From contig JAEUOR010000018.1 in assembly GCA_016790635.1 (NCBI GenBank), forward strand, positions 1-51,272: 51,272 bases of DNA, given 5' to 3'. Shown here piece by piece: positions 32,996 to 41,057 of the stretch. Every line of letters begins with the position of its first letter. The first letter of the stretch is position 1. Under the pieces are notes generated by a model, which saw nothing but the letters and a program-made list of their open reading frames with translations, was not told where the DNA came from and did not search any database. The position numbers and the translations under genes are program-made. This DNA is from Burkholderiales bacterium (lineage in GTDB: Bacteria; Pseudomonadota; Gammaproteobacteria; Burkholderiales; JAEUOS01).

Positions 32996-33982
32996 ATGAC
33001 CCTCGAACTTCGCCGCCGTCAGTTCCTGCTTGCGGGGGCCGCCCTCGCGATCCCCGGCGCGCATGCGCAGTCGTCCGCATGGCCGACGGAGCGGCCGATC
33101 CGCATCATCGTGCCGTTTGCACCTGGTGGATCAACCGACGTGATCGCCCGCTTGATCGCCGACGAGATGCGGCAGCGACTGAACCAGACGATAGTTGTGG
33201 AGAACAGGCCCGGGGCCGGCTCGACGCTCGGCACCGGGTTGGTCGCCAAGGCGCCGTCGGACGGTTACACCTTGCTGGTCTCGGTGATCAGCGCGTTCTC
33301 CGTGGGCAGCACCTTGTACCGGAGTCGCATCGACTGGGATCCGGACAAGAGCTTCGCCCACATCGGCGACATTCTGCGCACGCCCTATGCCCTCATGGCC
33401 AACCGGAGCGCGCCTTTCGGCACCGTGGCCGAGTTCATCGCGCACGCCCGGCGCAACCCAGGCCTGGCCTATGCCACTTCTGGGGTCGGCTCGATCCCCC
33501 ACCTGGTGATGATGCGACTGGCTCGGGCCGAAGGCATCCAGATCACGCATGTGCCATATCGGGGCGGGGCCCAGGCCGTTCTCGACGTGATCGGCGGCCA
33601 GGTGCCGCTCGTGCTCGACGGCCTGGCGGCAGCCGTGCCGCATCTCAAGACCGGAGCCCTCAAGGGCCTGGGTGTCACCAGTGCCTCGCGCAGTGCGGCG
33701 CTGCCGGAATTGGCGACCTTCGTCGAGCAGGGGGTGAAGGACGGTGTGGTGGAGGGCTGGGCCGGCCTGGCCGCGCCGGCCGGCACGCCGCGCCCTGTGC
33801 TCGAACGCCTGGCCGCGGCATTGCGCGACGCGATGGCGCTGCCCAACCTGCAGGAACGCTACCGCGGCGCAGCGTCCACGGCCGGCAGCCGCTTTTTGGA
33901 TGACATGCAGCGCTTCGTGCGCAGCGATGCCGAGACCTGGCGGCCGATCGTGCTGGCGTCGGGGGCCACGCCGGACGGCTGA
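32996..33982 (+). CDS. Bug/TctC-family periplasmic binding protein
   Basis: 328 residues with a twin-arginine-like signal (LRRRQFLLAGAALAIPGAHA). The family blocks are WPTERPIRIIVPFAPGGSTD, IVVENRPGAGSTLG, LAYATSGVGSIPHLVMMRL and ITHVPYRGGAQAVLDVIGGQ. It follows pepE by 38 bases on the same strand. No TctAB genes are present. The ligand is unknown. Confidence 0.9.
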   Translation: MTLELRRRQFLLAGAALAIPGAHAQSSAWPTERPIRIIVPFAPGGSTDVIARLIADEMRQRLNQTIVVENRPGAGSTLGTGLVAKAPSDGYTLLVSVISAFSVGSTLYRSRIDWDPDKSFAHIGDILRTPYALMANRSAPFGTVAEFIAHARRNPGLAYATSGVGSIPHLVMMRLARAEGIQITHVPYRGGAQAVLDVIGGQVPLVLDGLAAAVPHLKTGALKGLGVTSASRSAALPELATFVEQGVKDGVVEGWAGLAAPAGTPRPVLERLAAALRDAMALPNLQERYRGAASTAGSRFLDDMQRFVRSDAETWRPIVLASGATPDG

Positions 33983-34425
33983 GCGCATTCGATTTGCACG
34001 CCCGTGGAAGGCGCCCGGGTGTGCGATGAATCTGCTTGGTCTGCAAGCCGCCCATTTTTGGGGATGCGCAAAAAAGGCCTCGCTTTCCTCGTGGAATTCG
34101 CGTAAAGTCTTGGTTGTGCGTCGCAACAAAGACGCATTTTTTGAAGGTGATTCAAGGACTTGAGCGTCTTTTTGATCACCTCCAGGGACGAGCTGCCAGG
34201 TCCCTTTCGTCTCCGACCCTCTTCGTTACGCTCCCGCGCGCATTCATGCGGACCGGCATTTCGGCTACAGGTTTGGTGCCGAGTTCCGATGTCCGCCGCG
34301 TCATCGCTTTGCCCCGCCTCGCGGGCGTGAAGCTCAGTTAGCGGCTTTGTTTCACGCGCCTCGCTACGCGAGGGCGTGGTTTGGACATGCCCGCCAAGTG
34401 GCATGGCCGCGAAAGGGTTTTAAGC
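33983..34425 (+). other. 443-base structured leader upstream of the RNA helicase gene
   Basis: No gene is seen. Four stem-loops can be drawn: GGTGATTCAA with TTGATCACC (34146-34180), AGGGAC with GTCCCT (34184-34205), CACGCGCCTCGC-TAC-GCGAGGGCGTG (34353-34378, very stable) and CATGCC with GGCATG (34386-34405). The long leader suits post-transcriptional control of a DEAD-box helicase, such as cold-shock or autoregulation. That is inference. Confidence 0.45.
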
Positions 34426-35793
34426 ATGTTGAATACGAATACCAATACGAATTCGGGTTTTGATGATCTCGGTTTGCATCCGGTGATTCTCAATTCGCTG
34501 AAAAAATCCGCCTACACCGAGCCGACGCCGGTGCAGCGCCAGGCGATTCCGGCAGCGCTTGCCGGCGGCGACCTGCTGGTCTCCTCCCACACCGGCAGCG
34601 GCAAGACCGCCGCCTTCATGTTGCCGAGCCTGAACCGCCTGACCGTCGAGTCGCCGGTCAAGGGCAACGGCCCGCGCATCCTGGTGCTTACGCCGACGCG
34701 CGAACTCGCGTTGCAGGTCGACAAGGCCTCGTTCAGCTACGGTCACAAATTGAAGCGTTTGCGCATTGCCTGCCTGGTTGGCGGCATGCCCTATCCGGTG
34801 CAGTTGAAAGCACTCCAAGGACCGGTTGACGTGGTAGTCGCCACCCCTGGACGCCTGATGGATCACATGGAGCGCGGCCGCATCGATTTTCGCCGTCTCG
34901 AGGTGCTGATCCTGGACGAGGCCGATCGCATGCTCGACATGGGTTTCATCGACGACATCGAGGCCATCGTCGCCAAGACGCCGGTCTCGCGCCAGACCTT
35001 GCTCTTCTCGGCCACGCTCGACGGCGTGGTCGGCGCGATGGCGAAGAAGATCACGCGCGAGCCCAGGCGCGTCCAAATCGCCGCCACTGCGGAGCGCCGT
35101 GCCCACATCGAAGAGCGCTTCATGTTCTCCGACAACATGACGCACAAGAACAAGCTGCTCGACGCACTACTGCGCGACACCGATATCCAGCAAGCGCTGG
35201 TGTTCACCGCGACCAAACGCAGCGCCGACGATCTCTCCGGCCTCTTGCGCGAGCAGGGTTTCTCGGCGCAGGCGCTGCATGGCGACATGAACCAGGGCCA
35301 ACGCAATCGCACGCTCAAGGGGCTGCGCGACGGCCGCACCCGCGTGCTGGTCGCCACCGACGTGGCCGCGCGCGGCATCGACGTGGCCGGCATCAGCCAT
35401 GTGATCAATTTCGACGCGCCGCGCCAGGCCGAAGACTACGTGCACCGCATCGGTCGCACCGGTCGCGCTGGTCGCACCGGCTTCGCGGTCACGCTCATCA
35501 ATCCGGGAGAACGCGGTTTGCTGCGTTCCATCGAGCGTTTCACCGGACAACGCGCGCGGATCGACGCGATCGCCGGGTTGGAACCCACGGTCAGCGAACC
35601 GAGGCGGCCGCATCCGGCGCGCCGCGGCGCCAGGCCGGGGGGACATGCACGCATGGGTGCCGGCGGCGGTGGCACCACGGCCAATGCCGCGCAACCGTTT
35701 CGTGGTTTCAAGCCAGGCGGCTTCTCCAACGCGGGAAAATCCTTGCGCGGCAGCCCCAAACGCGCAGGGCATGACACGCGTGCGTCGCGCTGA
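34426..35793 (+). CDS. rhlE: DEAD-box RNA helicase, RhlE type
   Basis: ATP-dependent RNA helicase for RNA remodelling and cold growth; 455 residues. Motifs in order: Q-motif GFDDLGLHPVILNSL with TEPTPVQRQAIP, I SHTGSGKTAAF (55-65), Ia TPTRELALQ (89-97), Ib VATPGRL, II DEAD (164-167), III SAT (195-197), V ATDVAARGIDV and VI HRIGRTGRAGR. The tail is Arg/Gly-rich, as in RhlE. The start is set at ATG 34426 (MLNTNTNTNSGFDDL), just before the Q-motif; an in-frame TTG at 34381 adds an unlikely extension through a hairpin. The gene has a long structured leader. Confidence 0.9.
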   Translation: MLNTNTNTNSGFDDLGLHPVILNSLKKSAYTEPTPVQRQAIPAALAGGDLLVSSHTGSGKTAAFMLPSLNRLTVESPVKGNGPRILVLTPTRELALQVDKASFSYGHKLKRLRIACLVGGMPYPVQLKALQGPVDVVVATPGRLMDHMERGRIDFRRLEVLILDEADRMLDMGFIDDIEAIVAKTPVSRQTLLFSATLDGVVGAMAKKITREPRRVQIAATAERRAHIEERFMFSDNMTHKNKLLDALLRDTDIQQALVFTATKRSADDLSGLLREQGFSAQALHGDMNQGQRNRTLKGLRDGRTRVLVATDVAARGIDVAGISHVINFDAPRQAEDYVHRIGRTGRAGRTGFAVTLINPGERGLLRSIERFTGQRARIDAIAGLEPTVSEPRRPHPARRGARPGGHARMGAGGGGTTANAAQPFRGFKPGGFSNAGKSLRGSPKRAGHDTRASR

Positions 35794-35839
35794 CGTGCGT
35801 CTCCGCCAACCGGTCTCTGCCGGGCTCTAGCGCGCCTTC

Positions 35840-37432
35840 TCAAGCGCCGAGCACCAGCGCCGCCCCCTTCTCGGCGATCATGTAGGTCGGCGCATTGGTG
35901 TTGGCCGAGGTCACCCTGGGCATCACCGAAGCGTCGATCACGCGCAGGCGGCTGACGCCGTTCACGCGCAATTGCGCATCGACCACCGCGCGCGCATCGC
36001 TACCCATTCGGCAGGTGCTGGTGGGGTGGAACACGGTGCCGCCCTTGTTGCGCGCGAATTCCCACAGCCCGGCGCGGTCGGGCCGCTCGGGGCCCGGCAG
36101 GGTTTCGACTTCCCACAAGTCGCGAAATGCGGGCTGGCGATAGATATCGCGCAGCATCTGCAGCCCCGAGACGATGACCTCGCGGTCATGCGGCGCGGAA
36201 AAGTAGCGCGGCTCGATGCGCGCCTGCGCGAACGGGTCGGCCGAGCGGATCATCAAGCGCCCGCGCGACTCCGGCCGGCATTGGCATACCGAGGCGCTGA
36301 AGCCGGAATACGCGTGCAGCGGATCGCCCGGCTTGTCGACCGAGAGCGGCATGACATTGAACTGGATGTTCGCGCGGTCATCGCGTGCCTCGTGCGTGCG
36401 CGCAAAACCGCCCACCTGTCCGGCGCCGACCGTGAGCGGGCCGCGATTGCCGAACAGCCATTGGGCGCCCATCTTCGCGAGTTCAAGCGGGTTGCGCACC
36501 TGGTCGTTCAGGGACATTCTTTTCCTGAGCCTGACGATCACGCGCGCCTGGTAGTGGTCCTGCAGGTTCTCGCCCACCTCGGGCGCGTCGGCGACCACCG
36601 CGATGCCGTGCTGTCGCAACAGGTCGGGCGGCCCGACGCCGGAGAGCTGCAGGATCTGCGGTGACTGCAGGGCGCCCGCCGCGAGTATCACCTCGCGCTC
36701 GGCGCGTGCCTGCTGGCGTTGTCCGTCGGCGATCCATTCGACCCCGGTGGCCGTCGTGCCTTCGAATAGCACACGCGACACCTGGGCCCGCATCGCCAGG
36801 CGGAGATTCGGCCGCGCGCGTGCGGGTCGCAGGAAGCAGCGGGCAGCCGAGGTACGCCAGCCGTCCCTGATGGTGAGTTGATAGGCGCCGACGCCATAGT
36901 CGGTGGCTGCATTGAAGTCCGGATTGAGCGGCAATCCGAATTGTTGACCGGCCGTAAGCCACTTCGCACAGTACGGATGGTCGTTGCGCAGGTCCGAGAC
37001 ACCCAGTTCGCCGGTCGCGCCATGGTATGCGCTCTCGCCGCCGGCGTAATTTTCCGAGCGCTTGAAGTAGGGCAGGACGGCGTCGTAATCCCATCCGGCC
37101 GCACCCGCGTCGACCCAGTCGCGGTAGTCCGCCTTCTGGCCGCGAATGTAGATCAGGCCGTTGATCGAGGACGAGCCGCCGAGTACCCGCCCGCGCGGCC
37201 AGACGATGTTGCGTTTGCCGGTGGGTTCTTCCGGCTCGGTGTCGAACTGGCGGGTCACACGCGTATCCACCATGGTCTTGAAGTAACCGACCGGCAGATG
37301 GATCCAGAAACTGCGGTCCGGCCCGCCGGCCTCCAGCAGCAGTACGCGGTGGCCGGCCGCGGTGAGCCGGTTGGCCAAGAGGCAGCCGGCCGAGCCGGCC
37401 CCGACGATGATGTAGTCGACCGCGGGGCTCAC
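35840..37432 (-). CDS. GMC-family FAD oxidoreductase (choline dehydrogenase-like)
   Basis: Flavin-dependent alcohol oxidoreductase, 530 residues. The GTG start at 37432 is chosen because the FAD-binding strand follows at once (VDYIIVGAGSAGCLLANRL, with GAGSAG at 11-16) and because it overlaps the preceding stop in GTGA. Other GMC blocks: IVWPRGRVLGGSSSINGLIY, VILAAGALQSPQILQLSGVG and the C-terminal HPTSTCRMG with VIDASVMPRVTSANTNAP; the active-site histidine region is intact. It is the last gene of an SsuCBA-type importer operon, so it probably oxidises the imported compound, an alcohol. The substrate is unknown. Confidence 0.9.
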   Translation of the reverse strand: MSPAVDYIIVGAGSAGCLLANRLTAAGHRVLLLEAGGPDRSFWIHLPVGYFKTMVDTRVTRQFDTEPEEPTGKRNIVWPRGRVLGGSSSINGLIYIRGQKADYRDWVDAGAAGWDYDAVLPYFKRSENYAGGESAYHGATGELGVSDLRNDHPYCAKWLTAGQQFGLPLNPDFNAATDYGVGAYQLTIRDGWRTSAARCFLRPARARPNLRLAMRAQVSRVLFEGTTATGVEWIADGQRQQARAEREVILAAGALQSPQILQLSGVGPPDLLRQHGIAVVADAPEVGENLQDHYQARVIVRLRKRMSLNDQVRNPLELAKMGAQWLFGNRGPLTVGAGQVGGFARTHEARDDRANIQFNVMPLSVDKPGDPLHAYSGFSASVCQCRPESRGRLMIRSADPFAQARIEPRYFSAPHDREVIVSGLQMLRDIYRQPAFRDLWEVETLPGPERPDRAGLWEFARNKGGTVFHPTSTCRMGSDARAVVDAQLRVNGVSRLRVIDASVMPRVTSANTNAPTYMIAEKGAALVLGA

Positions 37433-38454
37433 GCCTTCACGGTGTCCAGGAAGAGCTTGGCGTCGAAGTAGGTCGACGCCGGCACCGGGTTCTGGATGTT
37501 GCCGAAGCGCACGAAAAAGTCCGTCACCTGCTGCTGCCAGCGCGCCGCGGTACCGTCGGCGTAGAGCTTGCGCCAGTCGGCCGCCGAGTAGTAGCGCGAT
37601 GCCTTGAACTGCTCCTGCAGGTCGGCCAACGGCACCTGGGCATAGTTGTTTTTCTGGATCACCGGCAGGATCTCGGCGGAATTTCTGATCAGGTCGTCGT
37701 TCGAAGCCGCCCAGGCGCGCACCACGCGCGCGCACGTATCGCGGTTCTTCTCGTAGTAGTCGGTCCGCGCGGCCCAGCCGCCGACGATCGCCGCCTTGGG
37801 AAAGTAGGCCGACGCATCAACCAGCATCTTCGCGCCCGGTACCTTGTCGCGCACGGTGATGTTGAAGGGCACCCACAGCGCCACCGCCGGCACCGCGCCG
37901 GAGATGAAGGATGCCACCGCCGTCGGCATGCCCTGGTTCACCAGCTCGATGTCCTTGGCCGGGTCGATGCTGTTGGCGCGCAGCGCGGTGTCCAGAAACA
38001 CGTGGGCGGTGGTGCCGGCGGTGGTGGAAATCTTCTTGCCCTTGAGGTCCGCCCAGCTCTTGACACCCTGGTCTTCACGTACCCACAGCTGCGCCGTGGC
38101 GAACTCGACGTTGTTGAGCAGGAAAACCTTGCCCTGGCCGCGCGCCGGAAAGTTCGAGAGCACCGCGCCGGTCGAGAGCATGTCGAGGCTGCCGCCGATC
38201 ATCGCGTTGAAGAGCTCCAGGCCGGTGTTGAACTGCGTGGTCTCGAGTTCCAGGTTCTCGCGGGCCCAATGGCCGCGATGCACGCCGGTCCAGATCTGGC
38301 CGTTGACGGCCAGCGTATTGACGAAGCCGACGCGCAACTTGGTGCGCTGCTGGGCGATGGCCGGAAATCCGCCCAGCGCCATCGCGGTGGCGCCGGCCGA
38401 CTGGAGGAAGCGGCGGCGGGTGGAGCCGGGACTGGGGTTTTTCGTGCTTGTCAT
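37429..38454 (-). CDS. SsuA/TauA/NMT1-like ABC substrate-binding protein
   Basis: Periplasmic receptor of an importer of the sulfonate/nitrate/taurine class, 341 residues. It carries a twin-arginine signal (STRRRFLQSAGATAMALGGF). The mature part (KLRVGFVNTLAVNGQIWTGV, then GSLDMLSTGAVLSNFPARGQ and KSWADLKGKKISTTAGTT) fits the NMT1/SsuA fold. It lies 18 bases after the ATPase gene and overlaps the GMC oxidoreductase by four bases. The ligand is unknown; the oxidoreductase and the nearby Rieske oxygenase suggest an organic carbon source rather than a sulfonate. Confidence 0.87.
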   Translation of the reverse strand: MTSTKNPSPGSTRRRFLQSAGATAMALGGFPAIAQQRTKLRVGFVNTLAVNGQIWTGVHRGHWARENLELETTQFNTGLELFNAMIGGSLDMLSTGAVLSNFPARGQGKVFLLNNVEFATAQLWVREDQGVKSWADLKGKKISTTAGTTAHVFLDTALRANSIDPAKDIELVNQGMPTAVASFISGAVPAVALWVPFNITVRDKVPGAKMLVDASAYFPKAAIVGGWAARTDYYEKNRDTCARVVRAWAASNDDLIRNSAEILPVIQKNNYAQVPLADLQEQFKASRYYSAADWRKLYADGTAARWQQQVTDFFVRFGNIQNPVPASTYFDAKLFLDTVKA

Positions 38455-38472
38455 GGCATGGTCTCCTGTGGT

Positions 38473-39309
38473 TCAAGCAAGGTTGCGAGTGGGGATGGAA
38501 CGTGACTGCTGCTGCTGTGCTGCGTACTCCTTCATGACCAGGTCGCGAATGCGCGAGCGCAACTGCCCGAAAGCCGGGTCTTCGTGCAGCCGCTCGCCGC
38601 GCGGGTAGGGAAACGGCACCTCGATCACTTCGCGGATGCGCGAAGGCCGTGCCGTCACAACGATGATTTTCGAGGAGAGGTAGATCGCTTCTTCGACCGA
38701 GTGGGTGATCAGCATCACCGTCTTGCCCTCGGCCGCCAGCACCTCGAGCAGGAGGTCCTGCATGTTCGAGCGTGTTTGCGCGTCGAGCGCGCCGAAGGGC
38801 TCGTCCATCAGCAGGAACTGCGGCCGGACCGCGTAGGCCCGCGCTATCGCGAGACGCTGGCGCATGCCTCCGGAGAGGGTCTTGGGATAGGCCTTGGCAA
38901 AATCCGCCAGCCCCATCAGGGACATGTAGCGCCGCACGATGTCGGCTTTTTCCGCTGCGCCCACCTTGCTGGCCGCGAGATTGAGGCCGAAGCCGATGTT
39001 CTGTTCGACCGTGAGCCAGGGGAACACCCCGTACTCCTGGAAGATCACGCCGCGCTCCGGTCCCGGGCCGCCGACCGGCTTGCCGTCCAGCAACACGCTG
39101 CCGCCCGACGGCGCGACGAATCCGGCGACGATGTTCATCATGGTCGTCTTGCCGCAGCCGGAGGGGCCGATGATCGAGACGAACTCGCGGTCCGCGACCG
39201 TGAAGGACACGTCCTCGACGACCTGGAGTGGCCCCTGCGCGGTGTCGAAACTGACCGACACCCGGTCGAACAGGATGCGCGGCGCGGCCGCGGGGGATGG
39301 CGTGCTCAT
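38473..39309 (-). CDS. ABC transporter ATP-binding protein (SsuB/TauB-like)
   Basis: 278-residue ATPase of the importer. Motifs: Walker A GPSGCGKTT (48-56), Q-loop Gln91, signature LSGGMRQR (145-152), Walker B FLLMDEPFGALD (165-176) and the H-loop VMLITHSVEEA. The start at 39309 overlaps the permease stop in ATGA. An open frame continues upstream to 40155 only because it runs antisense-free through the permease gene in another phase; it has no family sequence there. Confidence 0.92.
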   Translation of the reverse strand: MSTPSPAAAPRILFDRVSVSFDTAQGPLQVVEDVSFTVADREFVSIIGPSGCGKTTMMNIVAGFVAPSGGSVLLDGKPVGGPGPERGVIFQEYGVFPWLTVEQNIGFGLNLAASKVGAAEKADIVRRYMSLMGLADFAKAYPKTLSGGMRQRLAIARAYAVRPQFLLMDEPFGALDAQTRSNMQDLLLEVLAAEGKTVMLITHSVEEAIYLSSKIIVVTARPSRIREVIEVPFPYPRGERLHEDPAFGQLRSRIRDLVMKEYAAQQQQSRSIPTRNLA

Positions 39310-40127
39310 GTGCCGATCCGGTCCTGCCAGGCGACCATGCGCCGGCTGACGGCCCGCAGGGCCAGGTCCATCGACAGCGCGATGAAGCCGATGCAGACGA
39401 TGCCGACATAGATGATGTCGAGCTGGAAAAAGGAGCCGGCGTTCTGGATCAGCGCCCCCAGACCCTGCTGCGCCGCGACCAGCTCGGAGGCCACCAGGGT
39501 GGCCCAGGCCACGCCCAGCGCGACACGCAGCGCCGTGAGGATGTGCGGCACCGCGAGCGGCACGATCACCTTGCGGAAGATCTCCAGGTCGGTCGCACCG
39601 AGGGTGCGTGCGACGCGCACGAAGATCGGGCTGATCTGCGCGATGCCTTCGTACATCACGATCACGCCGGCGAAAAATGCCGCGTAGAAAAGGATGATGA
39701 CCTTGGCCGGTTCGCCGATGCCGAAGTACACCACCACGAGCGGAATCAGCGCGATCGGCGGCAGTGCGCGGAAGAAATTGATCAGCGGGTCGACGAAGGT
39801 GCGCACGTCGCGGTACCAACCCAGCAAAAAGCCGACCGGCACCGCCACCAGGATGCCCAGAGTGACGCCGAGGAACACCCGCTGCGTCGACATCCAGATG
39901 TCGCGCGGCAGGCGGCCGCCGGCCAGCAGCTCCCAGAAGCGTGCTGCCACCTGGTGCGGTGTCGGCATCAGCGAGGCGTTGACCAGCCCGGAATACGCGA
40001 CCGCGTACCAAAGCAGGACCAGCAGCAGCCAGGGCGAGAGAAGGAGGGCAGTGCGGCGCAAGGGTCGGGTGGCTCGGGGGTGAGCGGGATTGAAGCGGGC
40101 GTCGAAGCGGATATCGAGCCCTGCCAA
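39306..40127 (-). CDS. ABC transporter permease (SsuC/TauC-like)
   Basis: Inner-membrane permease with about six transmembrane helices, 273 residues. Family blocks are ALLLSPWLLLVLLWYAVAYS, WMSTQRVFLGVTLGILVAVP, FFRALPPIALIPLVVVYFGI and the EAA loop region ARTLGATDLEIFRKVIVPLA followed by VPHILTALRVALGVAWATLV. The start shown is TTG at 40127, with no good ribosome site and only 21 bases from the divergent GntR gene, so the true start may be further in. First gene of the importer operon. Confidence 0.88.
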   Translation of the reverse strand: MAGLDIRFDARFNPAHPRATRPLRRTALLLSPWLLLVLLWYAVAYSGLVNASLMPTPHQVAARFWELLAGGRLPRDIWMSTQRVFLGVTLGILVAVPVGFLLGWYRDVRTFVDPLINFFRALPPIALIPLVVVYFGIGEPAKVIILFYAAFFAGVIVMYEGIAQISPIFVRVARTLGATDLEIFRKVIVPLAVPHILTALRVALGVAWATLVASELVAAQQGLGALIQNAGSFFQLDIIYVGIVCIGFIALSMDLALRAVSRRMVAWQDRIGT

Positions 40128-40150
40128 ATGGTACTATGATTAGAACCATT
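40127..40150. promoter_or_regulatory. GntR-type operator between divergent permease and regulator
   Basis: AATGGT (40127-40132) and ACCATT (40145-40150) are inverted around a 12-base centre that contains TATGAT (40135-40140), a good plus-strand -10 element. A repressor bound here would cover the promoter of its own gene and the start region of the importer operon. The assumed start codons touch both arms. Confidence 0.5.
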
Positions 40151-40907
40151 GGCACAAGTGAGGCGCACGGTGCGCGCTGGCACCCCCACCCTGTTCCGAG
40201 ACAGTCCCGTTCCCCGTTATGCGCAATTGGCCGATCTGCTGCGCCAGCGCATCGGCCGCGGCGTGTGGGCGGTCGGCCAAAGGCTGCCGACGCTGGAGGA
40301 ACTGGTCGCCGAATTCGGGGTTGCGCGTGTCACCGTACGGCAGGCGGTGGACTTGCTGGCGCGCGAAGGCCTGGTCTCGCCGCAACAAGGCCGTGGCACC
40401 TTCGTCACGGGGCAGCCGGCGCAGGACCGCTGGCTGCGCCTGGAAACCTCGCTCAAGGACCTGGCTGACGTTTACCGCGACGACAAGCCCAAGCTGACGC
40501 TGATCGATGAAGCGGCGGCGATGCCGGTACTGCATCCGGCCGATGGCAAGGCGGCGCGCCGCTATCACTTCATGCGGCGCGTGCATTCGCGCAACGACGA
40601 AGCCTACTGCGTGATCTCGATCTACCTCGACGAGGCGGTGTTCCGCCTGGCGCCGCGGCGCTTTCGCCGCGAAACCGTCGTGCCGGTCCTGCTGGACCTG
40701 CCGGCCGTCAAGATCGCCCGGGCGCGCCAGACCTTGGCGATCGCCGGCGCCGATGTCGAAGTCGCGCGGCATCTGGGCATCGGCGTCAACGCCCCGGTCG
40801 CGGAAGTGCGCCGGGTTTGCGCTGCCGCTGACGGCACGGTGCTGTATGTGGGCGAAGTCACCTATCGCGGCGACTACATCCATTTCGAGATGGACTTGAA
40901 ACCTTGA
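40149..40907 (+). CDS. GntR-family regulator with UTRA domain (HutC-like)
   Basis: 252 residues from a TTG at 40149; GTG codons at 40158 and 40170 are alternatives. The winged helix is RYAQLADLLRQRIGRGVWAV, GQRLPTLEELVAEFGVARVT, VRQAVDLLAREGLVSPQQGR. The UTRA ligand-binding domain follows (RRYHFMRRVHSRNDEAYCVI onward to YRGDYIHFEMDL). It is divergent from the importer-GMC operon over only 21 bases with a palindromic site, so it very likely controls that operon and itself. It resembles HutC, but the hut genes of this window lie 10 kb away, so the target need not be histidine use. Confidence 0.85.
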   Translation: MAQVRRTVRAGTPTLFRDSPVPRYAQLADLLRQRIGRGVWAVGQRLPTLEELVAEFGVARVTVRQAVDLLAREGLVSPQQGRGTFVTGQPAQDRWLRLETSLKDLADVYRDDKPKLTLIDEAAAMPVLHPADGKAARRYHFMRRVHSRNDEAYCVISIYLDEAVFRLAPRRFRRETVVPVLLDLPAVKIARARQTLAIAGADVEVARHLGIGVNAPVAEVRRVCAAADGTVLYVGEVTYRGDYIHFEMDLKP

Positions 40908-40979
40908 GCATGCCGCGCGCGGACCGCGCGTGACGCTTCGCGCTGCGCGCCTCGACGGGCTTGACGAGGGGTGCAACGC

Positions 40980-40998
40980 CGACGCAGCATCTGCGTCG
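40980..40998. promoter_or_regulatory. 8-bp inverted repeat upstream of the Rieske oxygenase gene
   Basis: CGACGCAG-CAT-CTGCGTCG is a perfect palindrome with a 3-base centre, 60 bases before the presumed start at 41058. It could be an operator or a short transcript hairpin. A second stem, GGTAGC (41009-41014) with GCTACC (41035-41040), encloses a GGAGG. Confidence 0.45.
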
Positions 40999-41057
40999 CA
41001 TTGCGTGAGGTAGCATGGTGGAGGTATTTGGATCGCTACCCTGTTCTGCTTGACCTC

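Noticed and set aside
34173..34182. Possible 16S rRNA 3' end because of GATCACCTCC
   Set aside because: No rRNA sequence flanks it; the match is ten bases only and is kept as a leader-structure observation.
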